Assembly: GCF_900156675.1 (NCBI RefSeq)
Contig: NZ_FTOH01000004.1
Location: forward strand, 253,820-317,819
Source: Thalassolituus maritimus
GTDB lineage: Bacteria > Pseudomonadota > Gammaproteobacteria > Pseudomonadales > Oceanobacteraceae
Length of the DNA stretch: 64,000 bases
Direction: 5' to 3'
Notes under the pieces: model-generated
Database searches by the model: none
The model's input: the letters and a program-made list of their open reading frames with translations, nothing else
What the model was told of the DNA's origin: nothing
Program-made: the position numbers and the translations under genes
Shown: positions 44,697-54,992 of the stretch, piece by piece
How positions within the stretch are numbered: position 1 is the first letter of the stretch
How the letters are laid out: every line of letters starts with the position of its first letter

Positions 44697-44981
44697 TCAG
44701 AAGCGTGAAGCGGCAGAAGAAACAGCGTCGGACATTGAACTCCAGGCACTCTCTGCTCCGTCTTTTATATCCTCCCAGGCATCTTCACTGGCAGACTTAA
44801 GCTCGTCGAGTTTTTCCTTCATATCATCACGACGACTTTCGAGCTTATCGATTTCTTTCTCATGATCTGCTTCAGCATCTGCACTGGCTTTTTTAGCCTG
44901 CGCCTTGAGCTTGTCGATGTCGGCATTCCACTCGTCGATTTGAGCTTCCAATTTTTTCTCATACGCTTGTTTATCGCTCAT
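44697..44981 (-). CDS. Small coiled-coil protein
   Basis: A 94-residue, highly charged, helical protein with no hydrophobic segment. Residues 7-65 form a heptad-like coiled coil rich in Lys, Glu, Asp and Ala (AQIDEWNADIDKLKAQAKKA, then KEIDKLESRRDDMKEKLDEL), followed by AWEDIKDGAESAWSSMSDAV. This matches the sll1863-type stress proteins. ATG 44981 has AGGAGA before it; a longer frame from 45047 lacks a ribosome site. It may be induced by stress, as it neighbours groESL, but that is inference. Confidence 0.78.
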   Translation of the reverse strand: MSDKQAYEKKLEAQIDEWNADIDKLKAQAKKASADAEADHEKEIDKLESRRDDMKEKLDELKSASEDAWEDIKDGAESAWSSMSDAVSSAASRF

Positions 44982-45078
44982 AGTGGCTATCTCCTGAGTT
45001 TCTCTACTTAAAAAATTGTTACCTGTTTTGTGACGTGTATGAGCCAAACAAGTTCGCTTTTTTATAAAAATCAGGCAT

Positions 45079-45110
45079 AAAAAAACCGGCCCTCGTGAGG
45101 CCGGTTTTAA
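45079..45110 (-). terminator. Probable groESL terminator
   Basis: On the minus strand: AAAACCGGCC, loop TCACGAGG, GGCCGGTTTT, followed by TTTATG; the T-run is on the minus strand. It lies about 320 bases after the groEL stop, so a long 3' untranslated region that holds the hairpin repeats would precede it. On the plus strand it lacks a clean T-run. Confidence 0.75.
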
Positions 45111-45155
45111 TTGCTCCCCGGTAAGGTCGCAATGTTCTTAAATACATAGTGAACA

Positions 45156-45412
45156 GCGTGAGCTTCGACTGTTTGAGTAAATTTAAAGCTGAGAGCAGTT
45201 CAGTCTAGACGCTGGTTTCGATGGTCTGCAATCTGTTCGATGATTGAACGAGGCGTGAGCTTCGACGTGTAGTTCACCTACACGAGAAGCTCACACTGGA
45301 AATGAACAACGTCGAAGACATGAATCAATTGCAAGCTGAGGGCAGTTCAGTCACGGCGCTGGTTTCGACGTGTAGTTCACCTACACGAGAAACCAGCAAC
45401 AAAGAATGAACA
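45156..45412. repeat. Imperfect repeat cluster with two covarying hairpins 3' of groEL
   Basis: Blocks recur in the roughly 320-base spacer: GCGTGAGCTTCGAC at 45156 and 45253; AAGCTGAG[A/G]GCAGTTCAGT at 45186 and 45333; CGCTGGTTTCGA at 45210 and 45357 (the last two pairs are both 147 bases apart). Two hairpins, 45255-45294 and 45358-45397, share an identical core CGTGTAG-TTCAC-CTACACG. Their outer stems differ (GTGAGCTTC/GAAGCTCAC against GCTGGTTTC/GAAACCAGC) yet both pair perfectly. ATGAACAAC follows each hairpin. No reading frame is present in this stretch. Confidence 0.8.
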
Positions 45413-45429
45413 ACCTCAGGCAGCAATTT

Positions 45430-47103
<1,674 letters not shown>

Positions 47104-47121
47104 TCAGAAGACGGATAACAA

Positions 47122-47415
47122 TTAGTCTTCGATTACACCGTAGATTTCGCTTTCGTTGAGAATCAGCAGTTCTTCGCCGTCTACAGTGATTGTGTTGGAA
47201 CCTGAATACTTACCAAACACAACGATATCCCCTACGTTTACAGCCAGAGCCTGCACATCACCGTTATCCAGAACTCGGCCATTACCGACGGCTACCACTT
47301 CACCCTGATTCGGCTTCTCAGCCGCAGCGCCCGGCAGCAGGATGCCACCAGCAGTGGTTTGCTCTTCTTCCTTGCGACGAACTACGACGCGATCGTGTAA
47401 AGGACGGATTTTCAT
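47122..47415 (-). CDS. groS: Co-chaperonin GroES (Hsp10)
   Basis: A 97-residue co-chaperonin beginning [20 protein letters not shown]. The mobile loop [20 protein letters not shown] is near residues 16-35, and the roof loop follows. ATG 47415 is preceded by GGAGAGAAC; the upstream frame extension is not conserved. First gene of groESL; a heat-shock promoter candidate lies about 105 bases upstream. Confidence 0.97.
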   Translation of the reverse strand: MKIRPLHDRVVVRRKEEEQTTAGGILLPGAAAEKPNQGEVVAVGNGRVLDNGDVQALAVNVGDIVVFGKYSGSNTITVDGEELLILNESEIYGVIED

Positions 47416-47518
47416 TTGAAGTTCTCTCCAATGTATATGCAAATAAGTTGCGTGTTATGAAACCCCGCTGTCAGCGTGCTCGCTGATCAGGCGGCCCCAA
47501 AATCTGTGTGGTTTTCTT

Positions 47519-47548
47519 TATTGGGGTGGTGATCTGGTTTTCAACACC
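47519..47548 (-). promoter_or_regulatory. Candidate sigma-32 heat-shock promoter of groESL
   Basis: On the minus strand GTGTTGAAAA (47548 side) is followed, 13 bases after TTGAA, by CCCCAATA. This is close to the RpoH consensus CTTGAA-N13-17-CCCCATnT. It starts transcription about 95 bases before groES. Confidence 0.7.
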
Positions 47549-47593
47549 CCGAAATGAAATTTTTTACTCTTGTCGCTTTTCGATCTTCACGCT

Positions 47594-48073
47594 TCAGTCT
47601 TCGCGTTTATAGTCGCCCTCAATCACATCGCCACCAACCCGGCCATCGCGCTGAGGCCGTTGTGATTGCTGACGCTGATTGAACGGCTCCTGAGTGCCGG
47701 GCTGCTCGAATGGATTCATTACCTGAGGCTTGAATCGCTTCATGATCGACTGCGCCATCACTCCACGCACACCGGGAAGCAGAAGACTGAAGCCAAAGGC
47801 ATCAGTAATGAATCCGGGAGTCAATAAAAGTGCACCGGCGAGAGCTAATAAGAAACCTTCAGCCAATTCCTGCGCCGGCAGGCTACCCTGCTGCATACGT
47901 TCACTGGCACGCATCAATGTGGCGAGACCCTGAGCACGCAATAGAGTGACACCGACCAGAGCGGTGAGAAGAATCAGAGCGAAAGTCCACAGTATGCCGA
48001 TGGCACTGCCAACTTTGATCAGGACGGCCAACTCGGCCATAGGAACAAGAATAAATATAAAGAGTAAAGGCAC
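47594..48073 (-). CDS. fxsA: FxsA family membrane protein
   Basis: A 159-residue inner-membrane protein with three or four hydrophobic segments in its first 110 residues (LFIFILVPMAELAVLIKVGSAIG, then TFALILLTALVGVTLL). The last 40 residues are polar, rich in Gln, Arg and Pro. FxsA was found as a gene whose overproduction blocks exclusion of phage T7 by F plasmid; its natural job is unknown. It commonly sits directly upstream of groESL, as here. GTG start behind GGGAGTTATAC. Confidence 0.9.
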   Translation of the reverse strand: MPLLFIFILVPMAELAVLIKVGSAIGILWTFALILLTALVGVTLLRAQGLATLMRASERMQQGSLPAQELAEGFLLALAGALLLTPGFITDAFGFSLLLPGVRGVMAQSIMKRFKPQVMNPFEQPGTQEPFNQRQQSQRPQRDGRVGGDVIEGDYKRED

Positions 48074-48265
48074 GTATAACTCCCGTAAGCTTTGCTATCT
48101 GAAATGGGGGCCAATCTTCTGAATACAACCCCAGCGAGACTGAAGCACAAGTCCGGGGATGACCCATAAGTGTCACGATTGCCCGTAATTTGTCTTCTTT
48201 TGCCCTACTATTTGATACCTACACAACGGATAGTGCCCGCGTCAGATAATAATTGGAGTAAAAAA

Positions 48266-49714
48266 ATGGCAACTGAACATTTCGACGTATTGATTGCAGG
48301 CGCGGGACTCTCCGGGATCGGGGTAGCTTGTCACCTGACAAAAAAGTGCCCTGATAAGTCATTTGCCATTCTGGAAGCCCGCGACGCCATTGGCGGCACC
48401 TGGGATCTGTTCCGCTACCCTGGAATCCGCTCTGATTCCGATATGTTCACACTGGGCTACCGCTTTAAGCCCTGGACCAGCGATAAGGGCATCGCCGACG
48501 GCGGTGACATCCGCCAGTATATCCGTGACGCCGCTGCAGAAAATAAAGTCGATGAGAAAATCCGCTTTAAGCACAAAGTTAAGAATGCCGACTGGAACAG
48601 CCGTGAAAAACTCTGGACTGTGACCTCGGACGTTGACGGCGAAACCCGCACCTACACGGCCAAGTACCTGGTCGGTTGTACCGGTTATTACGATTACGAT
48701 GAAGGCTTCACGCCAGAATTTGCAGGACGTGAAGACTTCAAAGGTCAGGTTATTCATCCGCAGTTCTGGCCGGAAGATCTCGACTACACAGGTAAGAAAG
48801 TCGTGGTGATCGGTTCAGGTGCAACGGCGGTTACATTAATCCCGTCTATGTCACGCGAAGTTGAAAGCATTACTATGCTACAGCGCTCGCCAACCTACAT
48901 CGTACCAGTACCGAGCAAAGACAAACTCGCTATCCGCCTGCGTAAGTTCCTGCCTGAGAGTTTCGTATACAGCATCATCCGTAGCCGTAACATCATGCTG
49001 ACCATGGCGTTCTACAACTACTGCAAGCGCTTCCCGCAGAAAGCCCGTGACTTCATTTTCAATTTCAACAAGAAGATTCTGCCGAAAGACTTCGACATGT
49101 CGCACTTCACTCCGAAGTACAACCCATGGGATGAGCGTTTGTGTGCCGTTCCCGGTGGCGACCTGTACAAGGCCATTCACAAGGGCAAAGCAGACGTTGT
49201 GACAGACCACATCGATAAGTTCGTCGACAACGGTATCCTGCTGAAATCAGGTAAAACGCTGGAAGCCGACATCATCATTACCGCTACCGGCCTGAAGGTT
49301 GTTGTACTTGGCAAGATCAACGTCACAATGGACGGCCAGCCGTTCGATGTCACGGACAAGATGAGCTACCGTGGTGTGATGTTCGAGGGCATCCCGAACG
49401 CCGCGATGGTATTTGGTTATACCAACTCATCATGGACGCTCAAAGCCGATCTGATTGCTGATTACTTCTGTCGTGTTGTGAACTACATGGATGATAAGGG
49501 CTATGACGAAGTTATCCCGGTCAACCACGATCCGGGTATGGCGAAGAAATCCTTTATCGACCTCACATCAGGTTATATCTCCCGGGTAAAAGATCAGCTG
49601 CCAAAGCAAGGCACCAAAGGCGCCTGGAAGCTGCATCAGAACTACTTCCGTGATTGGCTGTCTCTCCGTGCCAGCCGCATTACCGCAAAAGAGCTTCAGT
49701 ACGGTAAGAAGTAA
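48266..49714 (+). CDS. almA: AlmA-like flavin-containing monooxygenase, copy 1
   Basis: A 482-residue FAD/NADPH monooxygenase of the Baeyer-Villiger/flavin-monooxygenase group. The FAD motif is GAGLSGIG near residue 12, and GGTWDLFRYPGIRSDSDM lies near 41-58. The BVMO fingerprint F-x-G-x-x-x-H-x-x-x-W-P is seen in FKGQVIHPQFWP, and the NADPH motif in GSGATAVT. The closest match that I remember is AlmA of Acinetobacter, needed for growth on very long alkanes; steroid or ketone monooxygenases are alternatives. GGAG stands before ATG 48266; an upstream extension to 48170 is unneeded. Confidence 0.82.
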   Translation: MATEHFDVLIAGAGLSGIGVACHLTKKCPDKSFAILEARDAIGGTWDLFRYPGIRSDSDMFTLGYRFKPWTSDKGIADGGDIRQYIRDAAAENKVDEKIRFKHKVKNADWNSREKLWTVTSDVDGETRTYTAKYLVGCTGYYDYDEGFTPEFAGREDFKGQVIHPQFWPEDLDYTGKKVVVIGSGATAVTLIPSMSREVESITMLQRSPTYIVPVPSKDKLAIRLRKFLPESFVYSIIRSRNIMLTMAFYNYCKRFPQKARDFIFNFNKKILPKDFDMSHFTPKYNPWDERLCAVPGGDLYKAIHKGKADVVTDHIDKFVDNGILLKSGKTLEADIIITATGLKVVVLGKINVTMDGQPFDVTDKMSYRGVMFEGIPNAAMVFGYTNSSWTLKADLIADYFCRVVNYMDDKGYDEVIPVNHDPGMAKKSFIDLTSGYISRVKDQLPKQGTKGAWKLHQNYFRDWLSLRASRITAKELQYGKK

Positions 49715-49729
49715 GCTCTATCGCTCTGC

Positions 49730-49753
49730 TTGTCCGGGCACCCGCCCGGGCAA
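49730..49753 (+). terminator. Hairpin after the first AlmA-like gene
   Basis: Arms TTGTCCGGGC and GCCCGGGCAA, one G-U pair, four-base loop. No U-tract follows, so attenuation or an RNA end stem is as likely as a terminator. Confidence 0.4.
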
Positions 49754-49836
49754 AGCGGACAGAGCTGCCAGTGCCTGCAAGGTACACCAGCGAACCGCTA
49801 TACTCTCAGGGCATTCAGCCGCCCCAGGAGCCCCCC

Positions 49837-50595
49837 ATGAATATTCACGGACACACAATCGCAATCACTGGCGCAGGACAGGGACTCGGCCGCACTATGG
49901 CTGTAGAACTCGCCAAGAAAGGCGCCCGCCTCGCTATTATTGATCTCAACCCTGAGCCGATGCAGGAAACACAACGCCTGATCAGTGCTTTGGGAGGGGA
50001 AGCTCGAATATACGAATGCAATGTCGCCGATGAAGATTCCGTTGTCTCCACCTTCAATACGATTAACACCGACTTCGGTGGGATTCACGGCCTGATAAAC
50101 AATGCGGGGATCTTACGGGACGGTCTCTTCATCAAATCAAAGAATGACGAAATTACGACCATGAGCCTGGCTAACTGGCAAATGGTCATCGACGTTAACC
50201 TCACCGGTGTTTTTCTGTGCGGGCGGGAAGCCGCCAGCCATATGGTGCGCAATAAAGAACCCGGCTGCCTGATCAATATATCCAGCATCAGTCGAGCAGG
50301 TAACGTTGGCCAGACCAACTACTCTGCCGCCAAGGCTGGTGTTGCCGCAATGGCAGTGACCTGGGCGAAAGAGCTGGCGCGTTACAACATCCGTTCAAAC
50401 GCGATTGCGCCAGGCTTTATATCTACAGAAATGACATCTGGTATGCGCCCTGAAACACTGGAGATGATCTGCTCTGGCATCCCGGCATCGCGTATGGGGA
50501 CGCCTGAAGAAATTGCTCATGCTGTTATTTTTCTGCTAGAGAATGAATACGTTTCCGGCCGGGTCATTGAAGTCGATGGTGCATTACGTATCTGA
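49837..50595 (+). CDS. Short-chain dehydrogenase/reductase (SDR)
   Basis: A 252-residue classical SDR using NAD(P). The cofactor motif is TGAGQGLG (residues 11-18), with NNAG at 88-91, Asn121, and the catalytic Ser150, Tyr162 and Lys166 (YSAAK). Asp36 at the end of beta-2 suggests NAD(H). Resembles FabG-type 3-oxoacyl reductases in general shape. CAGGAG precedes ATG 49837. Position between two AlmA-like monooxygenases suggests oxidation of a hydrocarbon-derived alcohol, but this is inference. Confidence 0.87.
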   Translation: MNIHGHTIAITGAGQGLGRTMAVELAKKGARLAIIDLNPEPMQETQRLISALGGEARIYECNVADEDSVVSTFNTINTDFGGIHGLINNAGILRDGLFIKSKNDEITTMSLANWQMVIDVNLTGVFLCGREAASHMVRNKEPGCLINISSISRAGNVGQTNYSAAKAGVAAMAVTWAKELARYNIRSNAIAPGFISTEMTSGMRPETLEMICSGIPASRMGTPEEIAHAVIFLLENEYVSGRVIEVDGALRI

Positions 50596-50599
50596 GTCT

Positions 50600-50920
50600 A
50601 TGCCCGAAGAGATCCAGACGCCCTCTGATGAAGAGAGGCTATACATTGCCTTGAGCAGCGTGCCGGCTGGGCGGGTCATTGCCTATGGAGAGCTTGCCCG
50701 GTTGGCCGGGCTCCCGGGACGAGCGCGCTGGGCCGGACGCACACTGTCAAAACTTCCGGATGGAACAGCTCTGCCGTGGCACCGGGTAATCAATGCCAAC
50801 CGGAAAATAAGCCTGCCAAATGGCTCACCAGGCTATGAAGAACAACGGCAGCGTCTGCTCTCAGAAGGCATCCATTTCTCTCCTGCTGGCACAATCGACA
50901 GGAAATTCCTCCTGACCTGA
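50600..50920 (+). CDS. Alkyltransferase-like protein (Atl/YbaZ type)
   Basis: A 106-residue protein of the MGMT C-terminal-domain family. Catalytic Cys of methyltransferases is replaced: the motif reads PWHRV (Trp60) instead of PCHRV. Such ATL proteins bind O6-alkylguanine in DNA and hand it to nucleotide-excision repair without removing the alkyl group. GRARWAGRTLSKLPDG supplies the arginine-finger region. ATG 50600 is four bases after the SDR stop, so co-transcription is likely. Confidence 0.88.
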   Translation: MPEEIQTPSDEERLYIALSSVPAGRVIAYGELARLAGLPGRARWAGRTLSKLPDGTALPWHRVINANRKISLPNGSPGYEEQRQRLLSEGIHFSPAGTIDRKFLLT

Positions 50921-51113
50921 ATGCACAAATCCGACGGATATGACGTTAAAACACCCCGTAAGATTCCGGGTGCTGAAACGACGTCTGACAGATGCCACGC
51001 CATAACCCAGCGCACATGAGAGACAGAAAAGCTATTAGACTTATACTGTCGATAGCTTTAGTGCATGATATTAAAAACGCCAGATCAACACCAAGTGCGA
51101 TAGTGAGTACAAA

Positions 51114-51212
51114 CTAACAAACAGAAGCGGACACCGCTATAACAATCCCGGCCAAGGCAATGAAGCCAGCAATGACGGGGCTTTTAGAGCCAATCAATAG
51201 TGTATTCTGCAT
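51114..51212 (-). CDS. Possible single-helix small membrane protein
   Basis: A 32-residue frame starting MQNTLLIGSKSPVIAGFIAL and ending VSASVC, almost wholly one hydrophobic helix (residues 12-31) after a short polar lead. It occupies an otherwise empty spacer (50921-51402) upstream of the second AlmA-like gene. No ribosome site is clear; an upstream GTG start (51233) would add seven residues. It may be a small membrane peptide, a gene remnant or chance. Confidence 0.25.
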   Translation of the reverse strand: MQNTLLIGSKSPVIAGFIALAGIVIAVSASVC

Positions 51213-51402
51213 CAGGCAACTGGCGGGTTTCACGACATGTGTCAATTAAGTACAGATTTGTGTCGGCCAATCACCTTTCCCCCTTGCTTTATTTCAGACA
51301 AATTACACACCATCAGCCGCAAGGCACCCTTGAACAACGAGGGCCTGCTACCGACATATACCGGTCAGCAAGCCGACTCATACGATAACAACAGGTGTGA
51401 CT

Positions 51403-52884
51403 ATGTCTCAGACTAACGAATATTTTGACCTTCTAATCATCGGCGCAGGCCTGTCAGGCATTGGTGCTGGTTGCCACATGAAAAAAGAATGTCCAGGTAA
51501 AAGCTTCGCCATTCTGGAAGGCCGTCAAGCAATTGGTGGCACCTGGGACCTGTTCCGCTACCCTGGTATCCGTTCAGACTCTGACATGTACACTCTGGGC
51601 TATGAATTCAAACCATGGGTAAACAAAAAAGGCATCGCTGATGGCGACGACATCCGTAACTACATCCGCGAAGCTGCCCAAGAAAATAAAGTAGAAGAGC
51701 ATATCCGCTTTGGCCACAAAGTGATCGGCGCTGACTACTCGAGCAGTGAATCACTGTGGACAGTCACGGTAGAAGTTGATGGCGAGACACGTACCTATCG
51801 CTCACAGTTCCTGCTGAGCTGTACTGGTTACTACAACTACAACGAAGGTTTCACGCCAGACTTCGAAGGACGTGATGACTTTAAAGGGCAGATCCTTCAC
51901 CCACAATTCTGGCCTGAAGACCTGGATTACGAAGGTAAAAACGTACTCGTAATCGGCTCTGGTGCAACGGCGGTTACTCTGGTGCCGGCGATGACCGACA
52001 AGGCTAAGAGCGTCACCATGCTGCAGCGCTCACCGTCTTACGTAATTTCTGTACCGCAGATGGACCCTATGATTAACTTCATGCGTAAAATCATGCCTGA
52101 AAAGTGGGTCTACAAAATCACACGCGGTCGCAATGTAACTATCACCCTAGCTATCTACAATTTCTGTAAGAAATTCCCGGGCCTGGCTCGCAAGCTTCTG
52201 CAGAAGCAGGTATCCAGCCAACTGCCTAAAGACTTCGATATGTCGCACTTTACGCCTAAGTACAATCCTTGGGATGAGCGCCTTTGCGCTGTGCCAAATG
52301 GCGATATGTTCAAAGCAATTAAGGCCGGTAAAGCCAACGTCGTTACCGATCACATTGATCGTTTCGTCGAGAACGGTATTCTGCTGAAGTCCGGCAAAGT
52401 ACAGGAAGCGGACATCATCGTAACGGCGACAGGCCTGAAAATTCAGTTGCTCGGCAACATGAACCTGACGATGGATGGTCAGGAAATTCCAATGCCAGAG
52501 AAGATGAGCTACCGCGGCGTGATGTTCGAAGACATCCCGAACTTCGGTATGATTTTCGGTTACACCAATGCGTCATGGACACTGAAAGCGGACATGCTGT
52601 CTAAATGGTTCTGCGGTCTGATGAAGCACATGGATCACATTGGCGCACGTGAAGCTAAGCCAGTTAATCATCACGGTAAAATGGAAACTCGTCCGTTCGT
52701 GGATATGCAATCTGGCTACATCGCGCGTATGGCCCACACACTGCCTCGTCAGGGCATGGAGAAACCATGGAAGCTTTACCAGAACTACTTTGCTGATATG
52801 GCGGCCCTGAAAACAGCGAACTACGATGAAGAAACCATCGAGTATGGCAACAAAGTAGTAACGACCGAACCACGCCCTGCGTGA
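51403..52884 (+). CDS. almA: AlmA-like flavin-containing monooxygenase, copy 2
   Basis: A 493-residue paralogue of the monooxygenase at 48266; by eye roughly two thirds of residues are identical. It keeps the FAD motif GAGLSGIG, GGTWDLFRYPGIRSDSDM, the BVMO fingerprint in FKGQILHPQFWP and the NADPH motif GSGATAVT. Differences cluster at the N-terminal end and near residues 205-240 and the C-terminus, where substrate contacts may lie. ATG 51403 is preceded by AGGTG; GTG 51397 is an alternative. Separate regulation is likely, since a 480-base spacer lies before it. Confidence 0.82.
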   Translation: MSQTNEYFDLLIIGAGLSGIGAGCHMKKECPGKSFAILEGRQAIGGTWDLFRYPGIRSDSDMYTLGYEFKPWVNKKGIADGDDIRNYIREAAQENKVEEHIRFGHKVIGADYSSSESLWTVTVEVDGETRTYRSQFLLSCTGYYNYNEGFTPDFEGRDDFKGQILHPQFWPEDLDYEGKNVLVIGSGATAVTLVPAMTDKAKSVTMLQRSPSYVISVPQMDPMINFMRKIMPEKWVYKITRGRNVTITLAIYNFCKKFPGLARKLLQKQVSSQLPKDFDMSHFTPKYNPWDERLCAVPNGDMFKAIKAGKANVVTDHIDRFVENGILLKSGKVQEADIIVTATGLKIQLLGNMNLTMDGQEIPMPEKMSYRGVMFEDIPNFGMIFGYTNASWTLKADMLSKWFCGLMKHMDHIGAREAKPVNHHGKMETRPFVDMQSGYIARMAHTLPRQGMEKPWKLYQNYFADMAALKTANYDEETIEYGNKVVTTEPRPA

Positions 52885-52897
52885 TCATCCTCTGTTA

Positions 52898-52930
52898 CTG
52901 ATGAAAAGAGCCCACTCTGAACGAGTGGGC
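52898..52930 (-). terminator. Terminator of the membrane chemoreceptor gene
   Basis: On the minus strand GCCCACTC, loop GTTCA, GAGTGGGC, then TCTTTTC. It lies 18 bases after the chemoreceptor stop and could also slow convergent readthrough from the second AlmA-like gene. Confidence 0.7.
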
Positions 52931-52948
52931 CATCAACCTGCATAGCGG

Positions 52949-54970
52949 TCAGTTAACTTTAAACTGGTCGACTTTATTGCCCAGCGATTCAGCGATTGAA
53001 CGGGTCTTGGCAACGGCCTGAACCGTACCTTCTGCATTGCGTGACGTTTCTTCACCGGTACTGCGGATCTCACTCAGGTTTGTGCGCAAGCGCGTCGCCG
53101 CCTCACGTTGCTGCCCAGCGGTACCCGCAATACGGTCCGTACGCTGCTGAATATCCCCCATGCTTTGTTGAATCTCCGCCAGAGTATCACTCACCTGTAC
53201 TGAATTTTTCACGGTTGCATCCACCATGTCGCGGTTGACGCGCATGGTGTCGACTGCTTTGACAATGTTTTCCTGAACATCGCTGATCAAGGTTTCAATC
53301 TCCTGAGCGGACCCCTGAGTTCGGCTCGCCAGTGTCCTTACTTCATCCGCCACCACAGCAAACCCGCGGCCCTGCTCTCCAGCGCGTGCAGCTTCAATGG
53401 CTGCGTTCAAGGCCAGAAGATTGGTTTGTTCAGCAATACCTTTAATCGTTTCAAGGATAGAGCTGATGCTGGTCGAGTTATCCGCCAGCCGGTTTACCGC
53501 AGCCATCGAATTTTCCATCTCGTCAGACAGACGACCCACCTCACCCATCACGCGTGTCACAACCTTGCCTGCTTCGTCGGATTTGCCTTGTCCTGACCGG
53601 GCTGCCTCTTCGGCTTCTTCTGCAAGACGACTGACATCAGCCGCACTCTCAGCAACCTCTTCAATGGTGGTACTCACTTCGTTGGTCTGTGCCAACTGAA
53701 CGGTGACTGCCTCACGACTGCGGTCTGCAATGGATTCAACCTCAGACACATTGACCCCGACTTCAGACGCAGAGTCTTTGACCGCGGTCAAAGTCTGACG
53801 AATATTATCAATCATCTGATTAAATGCATCGCGTAACTGTCCCATCTCATCACTGCCGACTACGTCAATCCGACGAGTGAAGTCACCTCCCGCCACAACG
53901 CCTGCAGTTCTGGTAAAGCTCTTAATCGTAGCCCGGACAGACATAAAGAAAGAGAGATACAGATAAACGATAATCGAAAGGGTTACGAGGAGCACAGTAA
54001 CGAGCGTGGTGACTCGTGCGCTCTGGCCCGCAAGTCGCTCTTCAAGTCGGGTCTTAAGCAGAGGGAACGCGTTGCCACGCATATTACTGAAGACGGACGA
54101 TGCATCAAGATAGTAACTGTGAAAATCCTGCCATGGCCGCTCAACGGAAGCGGCCATAATCACCTCTTCATCCAATGTCATTCTCAGGTCATTCAGAAAC
54201 GCCAGGACATTGCGTGCATTGTCGGCAAGTGCGGCATCGCCGGTCACTTCAGCGTTAGCCATAACCAATTCCGTACCCTGTTCAGCGGCAAGAATTTCAT
54301 CATAAATAAGATTCATCAGATCGTAAGTCGATGACTGCAAGTACTGCTCTGCAAAGGCATAAATACCCGCAGAATGGCCAAGTCCAGCGGCTCTTTCAAC
54401 CTGAGGAAGATCAATCAGCAAGGTAGAAGTCAGACGCTGAATCGTGTCGTCAGAATCCAGCGTAAGTCCGGAGGTCTGCGCATACTGACGGGCAGTCAGA
54501 TAGATTTCTTCGATGTTCGTCTGAAAGTAATTAAATTGATCAAGAAAAGCCGGTTGGCGTTGCTCACCAACGATGCTGAAACGTCCGAGGTATTGAGAGC
54601 GCCACTCTTCAATAGAGGTGATCAGATTATCGTCTTCAAGCTGATCAAGAAGGGTATTGGTTTTTTGCGGCAGCAAGCCAATCAGACGAGTCGCTTCATC
54701 CCGAAGGGCTTGATCACTCTGAATCACCGCTGCTGCAGAAATATCGCGGACGATCTCAAGCTCTTCGGCAAAAGCGAGCAACAATTCTACAGAGTGTACG
54801 GCGTTAATCTCGCGCTCAGTTTTCTTCATGGAATCGAAAGCGGCCAGAAAGACCTGACCGCTGAGAATAACGAGAGGCACCAGAAACAGGAAACTGATGA
54901 GGCTGAACTTTGAGGCATAACTTAGACGCCCCATGAACTTGATACCCGGAAGCATCAGTGACCTGAACAT
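52949..54970 (-). CDS. Methyl-accepting chemotaxis protein (membrane type)
   Basis: A 673-residue chemoreceptor. Transmembrane segments are near residues 22-45 and 322-345. They flank a periplasmic helical domain of about 275 residues, resembling the nitrate/nitrite- or four-helix-type sensor. A HAMP domain (about 345-398) holds [19 protein letters not shown], and the signalling domain carries [20 protein letters not shown] and [16 protein letters not shown]. No C-terminal CheR-tether pentapeptide is seen. The ligand is unknown. A GGAG stands 10 bases before the ATG. Confidence 0.92.
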   Translation of the reverse strand: MFRSLMLPGIKFMGRLSYASKFSLISFLFLVPLVILSGQVFLAAFDSMKKTEREINAVHSVELLLAFAEELEIVRDISAAAVIQSDQALRDEATRLIGLLPQKTNTLLDQLEDDNLITSIEEWRSQYLGRFSIVGEQRQPAFLDQFNYFQTNIEEIYLTARQYAQTSGLTLDSDDTIQRLTSTLLIDLPQVERAAGLGHSAGIYAFAEQYLQSSTYDLMNLIYDEILAAEQGTELVMANAEVTGDAALADNARNVLAFLNDLRMTLDEEVIMAASVERPWQDFHSYYLDASSVFSNMRGNAFPLLKTRLEERLAGQSARVTTLVTVLLVTLSIIVYLYLSFFMSVRATIKSFTRTAGVVAGGDFTRRIDVVGSDEMGQLRDAFNQMIDNIRQTLTAVKDSASEVGVNVSEVESIADRSREAVTVQLAQTNEVSTTIEEVAESAADVSRLAEEAEEAARSGQGKSDEAGKVVTRVMGEVGRLSDEMENSMAAVNRLADNSTSISSILETIKGIAEQTNLLALNAAIEAARAGEQGRGFAVVADEVRTLASRTQGSAQEIETLISDVQENIVKAVDTMRVNRDMVDATVKNSVQVSDTLAEIQQSMGDIQQRTDRIAGTAGQQREAATRLRTNLSEIRSTGEETSRNAEGTVQAVAKTRSIAESLGNKVDQFKVN

Positions 54971-54992
54971 ATGTACAATCTCCGCTAGAACA

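Noticed and set aside
45112-45429. CRISPR-like repeat array
   Set aside because: The repeats are few, unequal in spacing, palindromic and without unique spacers of constant length, and no cas gene is nearby.
51200-51388. A 62-residue plus-strand frame before the second AlmA-like gene
   Set aside because: Cysteine- and arginine-rich composition without hydrophobic core or ribosome site; not credible as a gene.
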